This document shows positions 9,322 to 17,196 of a stretch of DNA of 64,000 bases, in pieces. The position numbers and the translations under genes were made by a program. The notes beneath the pieces were generated by a model, which saw only the letters and a program-made list of their open reading frames with translations, ran no database searches and had not been told where the DNA came from. Source of the stretch: Mycolicibacterium canariasense. GTDB taxonomy: Bacteria > Actinomycetota > Actinomycetes > Mycobacteriales > Mycobacteriaceae. Within the stretch, counting starts at the first letter, position 1. Every line of letters begins with the position of its first letter. The DNA lies in the NCBI RefSeq assembly GCF_002101555.1, contig NZ_LQOL01000042.1, positions 124,001-188,000 on the forward strand, written 5' to 3'.

Positions 9322-9456
9322 ATGTTGCTCATCGAGCTCAACGTCGCCGGCCACCGGTGCGCACATCAGGTGGGCGGCCCTCGTCACACCTTCAACCGGG
9401 TGCGGGCTCGGCTGTACCCGCGCGGCATGCAGTGGCGTCCGCAGCGGGCGGCCTGA
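9322..9456 (+). CDS. Small ORF (44 aa) ahead of tetR
   Basis: This short frame starts with ATG at 9322, has GGAGG 6 nt upstream and follows a well-spaced promoter, so it has the best ribosome-binding site on this transcript. The product is small, basic and Arg-rich (about nine Arg and several His) after a hydrophobic start MLLIELNVAGH. It ends at 9456, inside the first codons of the TetR gene (GTG at 9432), so its translation could carry ribosomes to the tetR start, which lacks a Shine-Dalgarno sequence. I do not recognise the peptide. It may be a leader peptide or a small protein in its own right. Confidence 0.45.
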   Translation: MLLIELNVAGHRCAHQVGGPRHTFNRVRARLYPRGMQWRPQRAA

Positions 9457-10055
9457 CCCGCAAACGCGGTTCGACCCGACGCGCCATGCTGGTCGCCGCG
9501 GTCGACGTGCTGCGCGAACGCGGAGCGGCCGGGTTGACCATCGACGAGGTGCTGGCCCGCAGCGGTGCCCCTCGCGGCTCGGTCTACTACCACTTCCCGC
9601 AAGGCCGTAACCAGCTGCTCATCGAGGCGCTGAACTACGCGGGCGACTCGATCACCGAGGTCATCGACGCGGCCGCAGACCGTGGCGGGATGGCGCTGGT
9701 GCGCCAGTTCGTCGCTTTCTGGGAACGTGCGCTGGCCGGCAGTGCCTACACCGCGGGCTGCCCGGTCATGGCGGCGGCGATCAGCACCACCGAGGACCAG
9801 GCCGTCCTGGCTTCGGCGGCAGGGGAAATCTTTGCGCGGTGGCGTGACGCGCTGGCCCAGACCTTCCGCAACGACGGATTCGAATTCGCCGACGCCGAGT
9901 CGCTGGCGGTGATGTGCATCGCCGCGCTGGAGGGGGCGGTGGCATTGTGCCGGTCGGCGGGCAACGCCGAACCGCTGCACCAGGTTGGACAGCAGCTCGA
10001 ATTCCTGCTCAAGTCAAGGGAATTCGTCCGGCTATACGGGGTACCTGGCCGCTAG
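9432..10055 (+). CDS. TetR-family transcriptional regulator
   Basis: A 207-residue repressor. The N-terminal helix-turn-helix is typical: GSTRRAMLVAAVDVLRERG, then LTIDEVLARSGAPRGSVYYHF. The C-terminal ligand domain has the TetR_C form seen in LmrA/YxaF-like proteins (TAGCPVMAAA motif, residues about 105-115). GTG 9432 gives a normal length; GTG 9357 is the other in-frame choice downstream of the predicted transcription start. Neither has a Shine-Dalgarno sequence, which points to coupling with the overlapping small ORF. The divergent neighbour is the FadE5-like gene, so I infer it senses an acyl-CoA or lipophilic compound and represses both directions. Its stop overlaps the convergent reductase gene by 4 bp. 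Confidence 0.85.
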   Translation: MASAAGGLTRKRGSTRRAMLVAAVDVLRERGAAGLTIDEVLARSGAPRGSVYYHFPQGRNQLLIEALNYAGDSITEVIDAAADRGGMALVRQFVAFWERALAGSAYTAGCPVMAAAISTTEDQAVLASAAGEIFARWRDALAQTFRNDGFEFADAESLAVMCIAALEGAVALCRSAGNAEPLHQVGQQLEFLLKSREFVRLYGVPGR

Positions 10056-10576
10056 CCGGCCTTCTCCAAGCGCGTGCAGACGAAGTCGCCGTTGACGCCC
10101 GACTCCACCAGGCGCCACTCCGACCGCAGCGGCAGGACCGGGGCACCACGCCCCAGCGTGCATGGGGCGTAGCTCACGATCATCTCGTCCACCAGCCCGG
10201 CGTCGACGAACTGCGCCGCCACCACGCCGCCGCCGACCACCCACACGTCGAGATCTCCGGCCGCAGCCAGCAGTTGGGGGTGCAGCTCGGCGACATCGCC
10301 GTCGAACACCTGCACCGGATGCCCCTCGACGACACGGCCGGGGCGGCTGGTCAGCACCCACGAGGGTTGCTCGTACATCCACCCGCCCGGGTGATTACGC
10401 ACGATCCACTCGTAGGTTGTCGATCCCATCACCAGCGCCCCAACGGATTTCGCGAACGCCTCGTAACCGAAGGGACCGTCGGAGTCGATGGCACGGCTGG
10501 TCAACCAATCCAGGCTGTCCCGCTCGTCGACGACGAATCCGTCCAGACTGGATGCCGTGTAATAGATCGTCTTCAC
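10052..10576 (-). CDS. RibD C-terminal/DHFR-like reductase
   Basis: A 174-residue protein of the RibD_C family (dihydrofolate-reductase fold). It starts YYTASSLDGFV, has the nucleotide-binding ALVMGSTTYEW and WVVGGGVVAAQFVDAGLVDE segments, and would use NADPH on an unknown substrate; such stand-alone proteins are rarely riboflavin enzymes. The start is GTG at 10576 with AGGAGG 8 nt upstream. The stop of the AraC-type regulator gene lies 5 bp upstream, so the two form an operon. In actinobacteria these YyaP/YwjB-like reductases often accompany regulators of detoxification; that role is an inference. Confidence 0.85.
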   Translation of the reverse strand: MKTIYYTASSLDGFVVDERDSLDWLTSRAIDSDGPFGYEAFAKSVGALVMGSTTYEWIVRNHPGGWMYEQPSWVLTSRPGRVVEGHPVQVFDGDVAELHPQLLAAAGDLDVWVVGGGVVAAQFVDAGLVDEMIVSYAPCTLGRGAPVLPLRSEWRLVESGVNGDFVCTRLEKAG

Positions 10577-10581
10577 CTCGG

Positions 10582-11520
10582 TTACCTCCTCATCCAATCC
10601 AGTGGATCGCCGCTGCGCACGCTCACACCGATCCGAGCCAGCATGGCGCGCACCAGTTCCCGACGATGCGCCGCGTAGGTGAGCACGTGCGCGATGATCC
10701 CGTACAGCTGGAAGGACTCCGGTGGGTCGCACAGCGCGTCGATCACGGTATCGGCAAGCCGGCCCTGCGCGGTGTAGTCACGCACCATCTCCGCCCAGCG
10801 GGTGGCGATATCGTCGTGGTCGGCGGCGAGTTCCTCGGCCGAACGCAGCGCGGGCCGATCCGGCAGGTCGGCACCCTCGACGCTGGCCAGCCACATCTGT
10901 TTGGCCCACACCACCGCACCGAGCACCGCACCCACGCTGGGTTCCTCCCCGTCCCAGGGCAGCACCACCTGTTGCGGTGAAAGTTCATGCGTCCATTGCT
11001 CTTCCGTCAAGTGTCCGGCCTGCCCGATCAGGTATGCGGTATCGGCAATGTCATGCGCCACCATCAAGGCCGACACGGCCGGCGGCTGCGTGTCGGCCGG
11101 GGCGTCCAGCCACAGGGATGCCGGTGGATGGAAGTGCATGCCGTTGGGCGCGGGCAGCCGGAAACCGACCTCGATGGCCTGTGATGGGGGAACGCCGAAC
11201 GCACGGCGGAAGGCCCGGGAGAACACCTCGGGCGATGACCAGCCCTCGTCCAGCGCCACCGCGGCCACGCCCTGACCACGTTGCAGCCGCCAGGCCGCCC
11301 GCTCCAGCATGATGCGCCGGCGCATGGTCGCCGGTGGTTCCCCGGTGAGCCTGCTGATCTCGCGGGAGAAGTGAAACTCCGAGACGAAGCTGGCCCGGGC
11401 CATTCCCGCGACCCCGTCGTTGGCCTCGTCCACCACCGCGTCGAGCAGTTCGCGGAGCCGGTCCCGTCCAGGTGCGTTCACGGTTTCCGAGTATGGCCGT
11501 CCCACCCGCCGGGGCGACAT
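10582..11520 (-). CDS. AraC-family regulator with C-terminal DinB-like domain
   Basis: A 312-residue regulator. AraC-type DNA binding is at the N-terminus (about residues 15-120): a first helix-turn-helix around FHFSREISRLTGEPP, and a second in VAAVALDEGWSSPEVFSRAFRRAFGVPP. The rest (about 150-312) reads as a DinB/YfiT-like four-helix domain with HDIADTAYLIGQA and a late AHRRELVRAML segment, which could bind metal or a thiol. Order is reversed from classical AraC proteins, where the effector domain precedes the HTH. The ATG at 11520 and the GTG at 11481 (300 residues) are both possible starts. It probably controls the reductase gene that follows. Confidence 0.82.
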   Translation of the reverse strand: MSPRRVGRPYSETVNAPGRDRLRELLDAVVDEANDGVAGMARASFVSEFHFSREISRLTGEPPATMRRRIMLERAAWRLQRGQGVAAVALDEGWSSPEVFSRAFRRAFGVPPSQAIEVGFRLPAPNGMHFHPPASLWLDAPADTQPPAVSALMVAHDIADTAYLIGQAGHLTEEQWTHELSPQQVVLPWDGEEPSVGAVLGAVVWAKQMWLASVEGADLPDRPALRSAEELAADHDDIATRWAEMVRDYTAQGRLADTVIDALCDPPESFQLYGIIAHVLTYAAHRRELVRAMLARIGVSVRSGDPLDWMRR

Positions 11521-11555
11521 GACGTTTTCTGCGCAACCGTGTTGGCTACACTCCG

Positions 11556-12704
11556 GTGCCAGTGAGCGAATTCGATGCGCTGTGCGCCAACGACGGTGAG
11601 CTGGCCGAGCTGCGGGCTTCGGTCCGGCACTTCATCACCTCCGACCGGGCCACCCACGGCTGGGTGCCCGCCATCGACTCCTGGTTGACCAGTTGGGACG
11701 CCGCCTTCAGCGAGCGGCTGGCCGACGCCGGTTTCGTCGGCCTGACGATCCCACCCGCATATGGCGGGCATGGTCGGGGTTTCCTGCACAGGTATGTGGT
11801 GACCGAGGAGCTGCTCGGCCAGGGCGCCCCGGTGGCCGCGCATTGGTTCGCCGACCGGCAGGTGGCGCCGGCACTGCTGTCCTATGGATCCGAGGAGCAG
11901 CGCCGCCGGTTGCTGCCGCGGATCGCGGCGGGCCGGTTGTACTCAGCGATCGGGATGAGCGAGCACGGTGCCGGCTCCGATCTGGCGGCCACCGCGACGA
12001 AGGCCACCCGCACCGCGGACGGGTGGCGGCTCAACGGCACCAAGGTGTGGACCAGTGGCGGGCACCGGGCGCATTTCGCCATCGTGCTGGCTCGCACCAG
12101 CCCGCCGGACCCCGACCACCGGCACGCCGGGTTCAGCCAGTTCATCGTCATGCTCGACGCGCCCGGGGTGACCATCAGCCCGATCATCACGCTGGACGGG
12201 CATCACCACTTCAACGAGGTGACGTTCGAGGACGTGGCCGTCGGCGACGACGATGTGCTGGGCGAGGTGGGCGACGGCTGGCATCAGGTGACCGCGGAGC
12301 TCGGTTTCGAACGCAGTGGACCCGAACGGATCCTGTCGACGGCGGTCCTGATCTTCGGGGTGCTCCGCGCGCTGGGCCCCGAGGTGGATGACCGCACCGC
12401 GGCCGCGGTCGGCGATCTGATGGGCCGGGCGATGTCGCTGCGGCAGCTGTCGGTGGCGGTGGCGCGTGATCTGGCCGCCGGCCGTGACGCGGCCACCCGC
12501 GCCGCGCTGGTGAAAGACCTGGGTACGCGGTTCGAGCAGGAGTCGGTGGAGCTGTGCGCCGATCTGCTGGAGACGGTCGACGATCCGGGCGGGTTGCGTT
12601 CGGTACTGGCCACCGCGCGCCAGCATGCGCCGATGTTCACGTTGCGCGGCGGAACCAACGAGGTGCTGCGCGGTGTGATCGCCCGCGGCCTAGGGATGCG
12701 GTGA
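11556..12704 (+). CDS. Acyl-CoA dehydrogenase, subunit 1 of a gene pair
   Basis: A 382-residue acyl-CoA dehydrogenase. It has the AYGGHGRGFLHRYVVTEELLG N-terminal segment, IGMSEHGAGSDLAA at the FAD/substrate region and a C-terminal GGTNEVLRGVIARGLGMR. The start is GTG 11556 or GTG 11562; TACACT at 11547-11552 fits a -10 box for a leaderless transcript. The next gene encodes a shorter, divergent acyl-CoA dehydrogenase. Such adjacent pairs in mycobacteria (ChsE-type) form alpha2-beta2 enzymes for sterol or branched acyl-CoA side chains, which I infer here. The stop codon TGA overlaps the first ATG of three tandem mini-ORFs. Confidence 0.88.
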   Translation: MPVSEFDALCANDGELAELRASVRHFITSDRATHGWVPAIDSWLTSWDAAFSERLADAGFVGLTIPPAYGGHGRGFLHRYVVTEELLGQGAPVAAHWFADRQVAPALLSYGSEEQRRRLLPRIAAGRLYSAIGMSEHGAGSDLAATATKATRTADGWRLNGTKVWTSGGHRAHFAIVLARTSPPDPDHRHAGFSQFIVMLDAPGVTISPIITLDGHHHFNEVTFEDVAVGDDDVLGEVGDGWHQVTAELGFERSGPERILSTAVLIFGVLRALGPEVDDRTAAAVGDLMGRAMSLRQLSVAVARDLAAGRDAATRAALVKDLGTRFEQESVELCADLLETVDDPGGLRSVLATARQHAPMFTLRGGTNEVLRGVIARGLGMR

Positions 12705-12796
12705 TGAGCGCCTGCGCGAAGAACAGAAAGACGTGATGAGCGCCTGCGCGAAGAACAGAAAGACGTGATGAGCGCCTGCGCGAAGAACAGAAAGAC
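12701..12796 (+). repeat. Three exact tandem copies of a 32-bp MIRU-like unit
   Basis: Identical 32-base units lie at 12701-12732, 12733-12764 and 12765-12796, followed by GTGATG, the first six bases of a fourth. Each unit opens with GTGATGAGCGCC and ends with AGAAAGAC. They sit exactly between the stop codon of one acyl-CoA dehydrogenase gene and the start of the next, and each junction preserves TGATG. This is the layout described for mycobacterial interspersed repetitive units at translationally coupled junctions. Exact identity of the copies suggests recent expansion. Confidence 0.95.
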
Positions 12797-12800
12797 GTGA
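12704..12800 (+). other. Chain of three 10-codon mini-ORFs linking two acyl-CoA dehydrogenase genes
   Basis: Each 32-bp repeat encodes the peptide MSACAKNRKT followed by TGA: 12704-12736, 12736-12768 and 12768-12800. The last base of every stop codon is the first base of the next ATG, and the same holds at both ends with the flanking genes. Ribosomes could terminate and restart four times from one enzyme gene to the other. The AGAAAG just before each TGATG is a weak Shine-Dalgarno-like sequence that the repeat carries along. The peptide itself has no recognisable function. Confidence 0.7.
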
Positions 12801-13789
12801 TGGCTGACGACGAACTACGGCAGCTGGTCGATGACATCGGCCGCCGGTCCTATGACGCGAATTTCGGGAAGCGCAGGCTCCCCGAGGTTTTCGATGCCGA
12901 GCTGTGGCAGAACCTGGAGGAGACCGGGCTCACCCGGCTGACCACCCAGCAGGAAGCCGGCCCCGGCGAATCCGCGGTGGTGCTGGCCGGGCTGGCCCGC
13001 CGCGCCGCGGCGGTGCCCATCGCCGAGACCGACCTGCTGGCTTGCTGGTTGGCGGGACGCGCCGGCATCGAGGTGCCCGCAGCGGGTCCGCTGACGCTGG
13101 CGATCGGTACCGGCGGCACCGCGGCCGAGGTGCCGTGGCCGCGGGACTCTGCGATGGTGGTGGCCGACCGGTCCGGTGACGGGATTTCGGTTGGGCTGCC
13201 CGCTGATCCGCAGATCGGCGACGTCGGGTACAACCTGGCCGGCGAGCCGCGCGGCACCGTCCGCTACGACACCGCTGCACTGGTCCGACTGGACGCCGCC
13301 GTCGGTGACGAACTGATGCGCCGCGGGGCGTGGGCTCGCTGCGTGCAGATCATCGGCACCTTCGACGCGGCACTGGAACTCACCGTCGCGCACACGTCGC
13401 AGCGGGTGCAGTTCGGCCGCCCGCTCAGCAAGTTCCAGGCCGTCCAGCATTCCCTGGCCGCGATGGCCGGTGAGATCGAACGAGCCAGGGCGGCAACCGA
13501 TCTGGCGACCGCGGCGGTCACCGAGTACGGTTTCGCAGCAGCGCAGGCCGACTACGCGGTGACCGCCGCCAAGGTCGCCGTCGGGCGTGCGGTCACCCCG
13601 GTGACCACCATCGCCCACCAGCTGCACGGAGCCATCGGCGTCACCGTCGAACACCAGTTGTGGTCGGCCACCATGCGGGCCCGCATTTGGAGCGACGAGT
13701 TCGGTAGCACCGCGTCCCAGGCCCGGCGGCTGGGCCGGTTGACGCTGGCGGCCGACGATCCGTGGGACGTGCTGATCAGCTGCCCGTGA
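12800..13789 (+). CDS. Acyl-CoA dehydrogenase, subunit 2 of a gene pair
   Basis: A 329-residue acyl-CoA dehydrogenase-like protein, shorter than the usual 380. The N-terminal helical domain is recognisable (LEETGLTRLTTQQEAGPGE), the middle beta domain is reduced, and the C-terminal domain has the VQFGRPLSKFQAVQHSLAAMAGE helix and LHGAIGVTVEHQLW. It matches the smaller subunits of mycobacterial heteromeric acyl-CoA dehydrogenases, where one subunit type supplies part of the FAD site and the other the catalytic base. ATG 12800 is preferred over GTG 12797 because it overlaps the stop of the last mini-ORF (TGATG). Expression is therefore likely to depend on reinitiation after the repeat. It probably works with the 11556-12704 product. 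Confidence 0.86.
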   Translation: MADDELRQLVDDIGRRSYDANFGKRRLPEVFDAELWQNLEETGLTRLTTQQEAGPGESAVVLAGLARRAAAVPIAETDLLACWLAGRAGIEVPAAGPLTLAIGTGGTAAEVPWPRDSAMVVADRSGDGISVGLPADPQIGDVGYNLAGEPRGTVRYDTAALVRLDAAVGDELMRRGAWARCVQIIGTFDAALELTVAHTSQRVQFGRPLSKFQAVQHSLAAMAGEIERARAATDLATAAVTEYGFAAAQADYAVTAAKVAVGRAVTPVTTIAHQLHGAIGVTVEHQLWSATMRARIWSDEFGSTASQARRLGRLTLAADDPWDVLISCP

Positions 13790-13799
13790 GGTCGGCGCT

Positions 13800-14624
13800 T
13801 CAGTCGTCCAACACCTGCGCGACCCGCGCCTCGACGTCACCGAGACCGGACAGGTCGATCCCGAAGCGGCCGGTGAGCTGCTCGAGCACGTCGGCCGCGG
13901 TGGCCAGCCGGATCTTCTCGGTGTCGCCGCCCTGGTGGATGGCCAGGTGGCGGCCGCGCAGGCCCCATCGCGCGGTGTCGGTGACCAGCGCCGCGGACAG
14001 CCCGACGACGAACACGGCGGTCGGATACGTCGACGAATACCAACTGCCGATCGTCAGGTCGATCAGTGGTTGCGGGCGCAGGCCGAATTGGTAGAGCGGC
14101 AGCCACTCGCCGCGGATCCGGGTCTGCAACTGGAATCCCTCGGGGTGTTCCAGCAGCCGGTACGGCTCGTGGCGGGTCTGCTGCACGGGGCCGGCCACCA
14201 GCCGGATCGGCGAGGACAGTGTCTGCCCACCGAACCCGACATCGACCAGGAAGCGGTCTGTCTCCCCCGGCACCGTCACCGCCAGCACGTTGTGGGTGAG
14301 CCCGGTCAGCGGCGCATCCGGGGGCCGCATCCACACCACCCGGCCGGCCAGCCGGTCCACCCCGTATCCGAGGTCCGCCAGCACGTAGGCCAGCAGGCCG
14401 TTGTTCTCGTAGCAGTAGCCGCCACGGCGGCGGTGCACCAACTTGGCCGTGAGCGCTGCGGCGCTGAGATCGTGCACGGGGATGCCCATCAACGGGTCCA
14501 GGTTCTCGAACGGGATGGACCGGTTGTGCGCGGCCACGATGTCGCGCAGCGCGTCCAGGGTGGGCGCCGCGGGGGTGGCGAGCTTGATCCGGGCGAAGTA
14601 ACCGGCGGTGTCGATTCCGTCCAT
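13800..14624 (-). CDS. nat: Arylamine N-acetyltransferase
   Basis: A 274-residue cytoplasmic enzyme that moves an acyl group from acyl-CoA to arylamines or hydrazines through a cysteine intermediate. The catalytic triad is visible: Cys71 in GGYCYENNG, His111 in LTHNVLAV and Asp128 in FLVDVGFGG, at almost the same numbers as in characterised mycobacterial NATs. The ATG at 14624 gives the family length. From recall, M. tuberculosis nat sits in the cholesterol-catabolism cluster and uses propionyl-CoA; here nat is divergent from a fatty-acid/acyltransferase operon with a KstR-type operator in between, so a sterol link may be kept in a different place. It may be a second nat copy. Confidence 0.93.
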   Translation of the reverse strand: MDGIDTAGYFARIKLATPAAPTLDALRDIVAAHNRSIPFENLDPLMGIPVHDLSAAALTAKLVHRRRGGYCYENNGLLAYVLADLGYGVDRLAGRVVWMRPPDAPLTGLTHNVLAVTVPGETDRFLVDVGFGGQTLSSPIRLVAGPVQQTRHEPYRLLEHPEGFQLQTRIRGEWLPLYQFGLRPQPLIDLTIGSWYSSTYPTAVFVVGLSAALVTDTARWGLRGRHLAIHQGGDTEKIRLATAADVLEQLTGRFGIDLSGLGDVEARVAQVLDD

Positions 14625-14714
14625 GTTCTCATGGTGGGACGTGACGATCGGGACAGCCGAACCGGGTGCTCGGCGCCGCTGGACTTTGACCGCCCGACAT
14701 CGTTCATGCAAAAC

Positions 14715-14728
14715 TAGAACACGTTCTA
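14715..14728. promoter_or_regulatory. KstR-type operator
   Basis: TAGAACACGTTCTA at 14715-14728 fits the published KstR consensus TnnAACnnGTTnnA at every fixed position and is also a perfect inverted repeat with 6-bp arms. It lies 30 bp before the acyltransferase ATG and about 90 bp before nat on the other strand. TAATTT (14727-14732, plus strand) and TAGTTT (14716-14711, minus strand) next to it could be -10 boxes, so a bound repressor would block both directions. KstR itself is not encoded in this window. Confidence 0.75.
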
Positions 14729-14757
14729 ATTTCAGCCAGCGACGGCGGAGGATCCTC

Positions 14758-15567
14758 ATGAGCTCGACGGATATCGATCCCACCGAGACCACGAAGTTCG
14801 ATCCCGGCCTCACCGCGAAGGTGATGGGCTGGCTGCGGCCGTTCCTGAAGGCCTACCACCGGTTCGAGGTGCGCGGCCTGGAGCACTTCCCCGAGGGCGG
14901 CGCGCTGGTGGTGTCCAACCATTCGGGCGGCCTGTTCCCCATGGATGTGCCCGTTTTCGCAGCGGACTTCTACGAGCGGTTCGGCTACGGACGGCCGGTG
15001 TACACCCTCAGCCACGCGATGATGATGATCGGGCCCACCGCCGACTTCTTCAAGAAGACCGGCTTCATCCTGGCCAGCCATGAGAACGCCGACGCGGCGC
15101 TGCGGTCCGGCGGGGTCGTGGTGGTGTTCCCCGGTGGGGACTACGACGTCTACCGCCCGACCTCCGCGGCCACCAAGATCGACTTCGACGGCAGGCAGGG
15201 CTACGTGCGGGCCGCCATCAACGCCGGCGTCCCGATCGTGCCGATGGTCGGCATCGGCGGCCAGGAAACCCAGCTGTACCTGACCCGCGGCGCCGGGATC
15301 GCCAAGGCGCTGGGCCCCATCGCCCGGCTGGCGCGCGCCAAGGTCGTGCCGCTGTCCTTCGGCTTCCCGTTCGGCCTGTCGGCGGTGCTGCCGCTGAACG
15401 TGCCGCTGCCCTCCAAGATCGTCATGCAGGTGCTGCCACCGGTGCACATCGACCAGGAGTTCGGCGAGCACCCGGACATCGACGAGGTGGATTCCCACGT
15501 CCGCCGCGTGATGCAGCGTGCGCTGGACGGGCTGGCCGCCGAGCGCCGCTTGCCGGTGATCGGCTAG
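14758..15567 (+). CDS. PlsC-like acyltransferase, Rv1428c-like
   Basis: A 269-residue protein of the lysophospholipid/glycerol acyltransferase family. The catalytic NHSGGLFPMD block (H-x4-D type, about residues 59-68) and the VVVFPGGDYDVYRP block (about 121-134) are present. It would pass an acyl chain from acyl-CoA to a glycerol-type or other lipid acceptor at the membrane. GGAGG at 14747-14751 is 6 nt from the ATG. It heads an operon with fadD12 (12 bp later) and a LipO-like hydrolase, the same set and order as Rv1428c-Rv1427c-Rv1426c in M. tuberculosis from recall. The KstR-type site upstream suggests induction by sterol metabolites. Confidence 0.88.
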   Translation: MSSTDIDPTETTKFDPGLTAKVMGWLRPFLKAYHRFEVRGLEHFPEGGALVVSNHSGGLFPMDVPVFAADFYERFGYGRPVYTLSHAMMMIGPTADFFKKTGFILASHENADAALRSGGVVVVFPGGDYDVYRPTSAATKIDFDGRQGYVRAAINAGVPIVPMVGIGGQETQLYLTRGAGIAKALGPIARLARAKVVPLSFGFPFGLSAVLPLNVPLPSKIVMQVLPPVHIDQEFGEHPDIDEVDSHVRRVMQRALDGLAAERRLPVIG

Positions 15568-15579
15568 AGGGCCACCGGG

Positions 15580-17196
15580 ATGGGCCTCCTCGACCCCCTC
15601 ACCAACACCGTCGGCCTGCTCGGCACCATGGCGCGGGCCGGCGTCATCGCCCCGCTGCGCCCGGACAAATACCTGCGCATCGCCGCGGCCATGGCCCGCG
15701 AGAACATGAGCATCACGTCGGGATTCGCGGCCGCCGCGCAGCGCTGCCCGGACCGGGTCGGCTTGGTCGACGAGCTGGGGGCGCTCACCTGGCGTGAAAT
15801 CGACCGACGTGCGGACGCTTTGGCCGCCGGGCTACAGGCCATCGGCGACCCCGAGGTGGTCGGCATCATGGCCCGCAACCACCGTGGCTTCGTCGAGTCG
15901 CTGATCGCCGCCAACCGGATCGGCGCCGACGTGTTGTTGTTGAACACCTCGTTCGCCGGCCCGGCCATGGCCGAGGTGGTGACACGGGAACGCGTCGATG
16001 CCGTCATCTACGACGAGGAGTTCACCGCGACCGTGGACCGGGCGCTGGCCCAGGCTCCGGATGTCACACGCGTGATCGCCTGGACCGACACCGCCGAGCC
16101 CTCGCTCACCGTCGAGAAGCTGATCCGCGACCACGCCGGCAAGACGCCGGTGCGCGCCAAGGAGAAGAGCAAGGTGATCCTGCTGACCTCGGGCACCACC
16201 GGAAGTCCGAAGGGCGCCAAGCATTCCGGCGGCGGACCGGAGGTGCTCAAGGCCATCCTGGATCGCACGCCGTGGCGCACCGAGGAGACCGTCGTCATCG
16301 TGGCGCCGATGTTCCACGCCTGGGGCTTCTCCCAACTGGCCTTCGCGGCGTCGATGGCCTGCACCATCGTCACCCGGCGCAAGTTCGACCCGGAGGCCAC
16401 CCTGGCCCTGATCGACACCCACCGGGCCACCGGATTGTGCGTGGTGCCGGTGATGTTCGACCGTATCGTCGAACTGCCCGACGAGATCCGCAACCGCTAC
16501 AGCGGGCGCACGCTGCGATTCGCCGCGGCGTCGGGTTCCCGGATGCGCCCCGATGTCGTCATCAAGTTCATGGATCAGTTCGGTGACGTGATCTACAACA
16601 ACTACAACGCCACCGAGGCCGGCATGATCGCCACCGCCACTCCGGCCGACCTGCGCGCCGCCCCGGACACCGCGGGTAAGCCCGCCGAGGGCACCGCGAT
16701 CCGCATCCTCGATGCCGATCTGCGGGAGCTGCCGACCGGCGAGGTGGGCACCATCTACGTGCGCAATTCGACCCAATTCGACGGCTACACCTCCGGGAGC
16801 ACCAAGGCATTTCACGACGGATACATGAACTCCGGTGACATCGGGTATCTCGACGGCGCGGGCCGACTGTTCGTGGTGGGCCGCGACGACGAGATGATCG
16901 TGTCCGGCGGGGAGAACGTGTATCCGATCGAGGTGGAGAAGATGCTGGTTGCGCATCCCGACATCGCCGAGGCGGCGGTGATCGGGGTCGACGACGAACA
17001 GTTCGGCCAGCGACTGGCGGCGTTCGTGGTGCCGTCCGGGGACAGTCGCGTCACGGCCGAGGACCTGAAGCAATACGTGCGCGACAACCTGGCCAACTAC
17101 AAGGTGCCGCGCGAGATCACGCTGCTCGACGAATTGCCGCGTAACAGCACCGGCAAGATCGTGCGCCGTGAACTCCAGGAGCGTGCCGGTGGGTAA
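15580..17196 (+). CDS. fadD12: Fatty-acyl-CoA synthetase FadD12
   Basis: A 538-residue ANL-superfamily ligase activating a fatty acid through an acyl-adenylate to acyl-CoA. The P-loop-like LLTSGTTGSPKGAKHSGG lies near residues 206-223, followed by YNATEAG, the hinge-region motif SGDIGYLDGAGRLFVVGRDDEMIVSGG in two parts, and the C-terminal catalytic Lys in NSTGKIVRREL. It begins MGLLDPLTNTVGLLGTMA, as FadD12 does. It is 12 bp after the acyltransferase gene and overlaps the LipO-like gene by 8 bp, so the three are one operon. Substrate chain length is unknown; the acyl-CoA made could feed the upstream acyltransferase. Confidence 0.88.
   Translation: MGLLDPLTNTVGLLGTMARAGVIAPLRPDKYLRIAAAMARENMSITSGFAAAAQRCPDRVGLVDELGALTWREIDRRADALAAGLQAIGDPEVVGIMARNHRGFVESLIAANRIGADVLLLNTSFAGPAMAEVVTRERVDAVIYDEEFTATVDRALAQAPDVTRVIAWTDTAEPSLTVEKLIRDHAGKTPVRAKEKSKVILLTSGTTGSPKGAKHSGGGPEVLKAILDRTPWRTEETVVIVAPMFHAWGFSQLAFAASMACTIVTRRKFDPEATLALIDTHRATGLCVVPVMFDRIVELPDEIRNRYSGRTLRFAAASGSRMRPDVVIKFMDQFGDVIYNNYNATEAGMIATATPADLRAAPDTAGKPAEGTAIRILDADLRELPTGEVGTIYVRNSTQFDGYTSGSTKAFHDGYMNSGDIGYLDGAGRLFVVGRDDEMIVSGGENVYPIEVEKMLVAHPDIAEAAVIGVDDEQFGQRLAAFVVPSGDSRVTAEDLKQYVRDNLANYKVPREITLLDELPRNSTGKIVRRELQERAGG

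Noticed and set aside
12701-12796. CRISPR array
   Set aside because: Units are directly adjacent without spacers and encode mini-ORFs.
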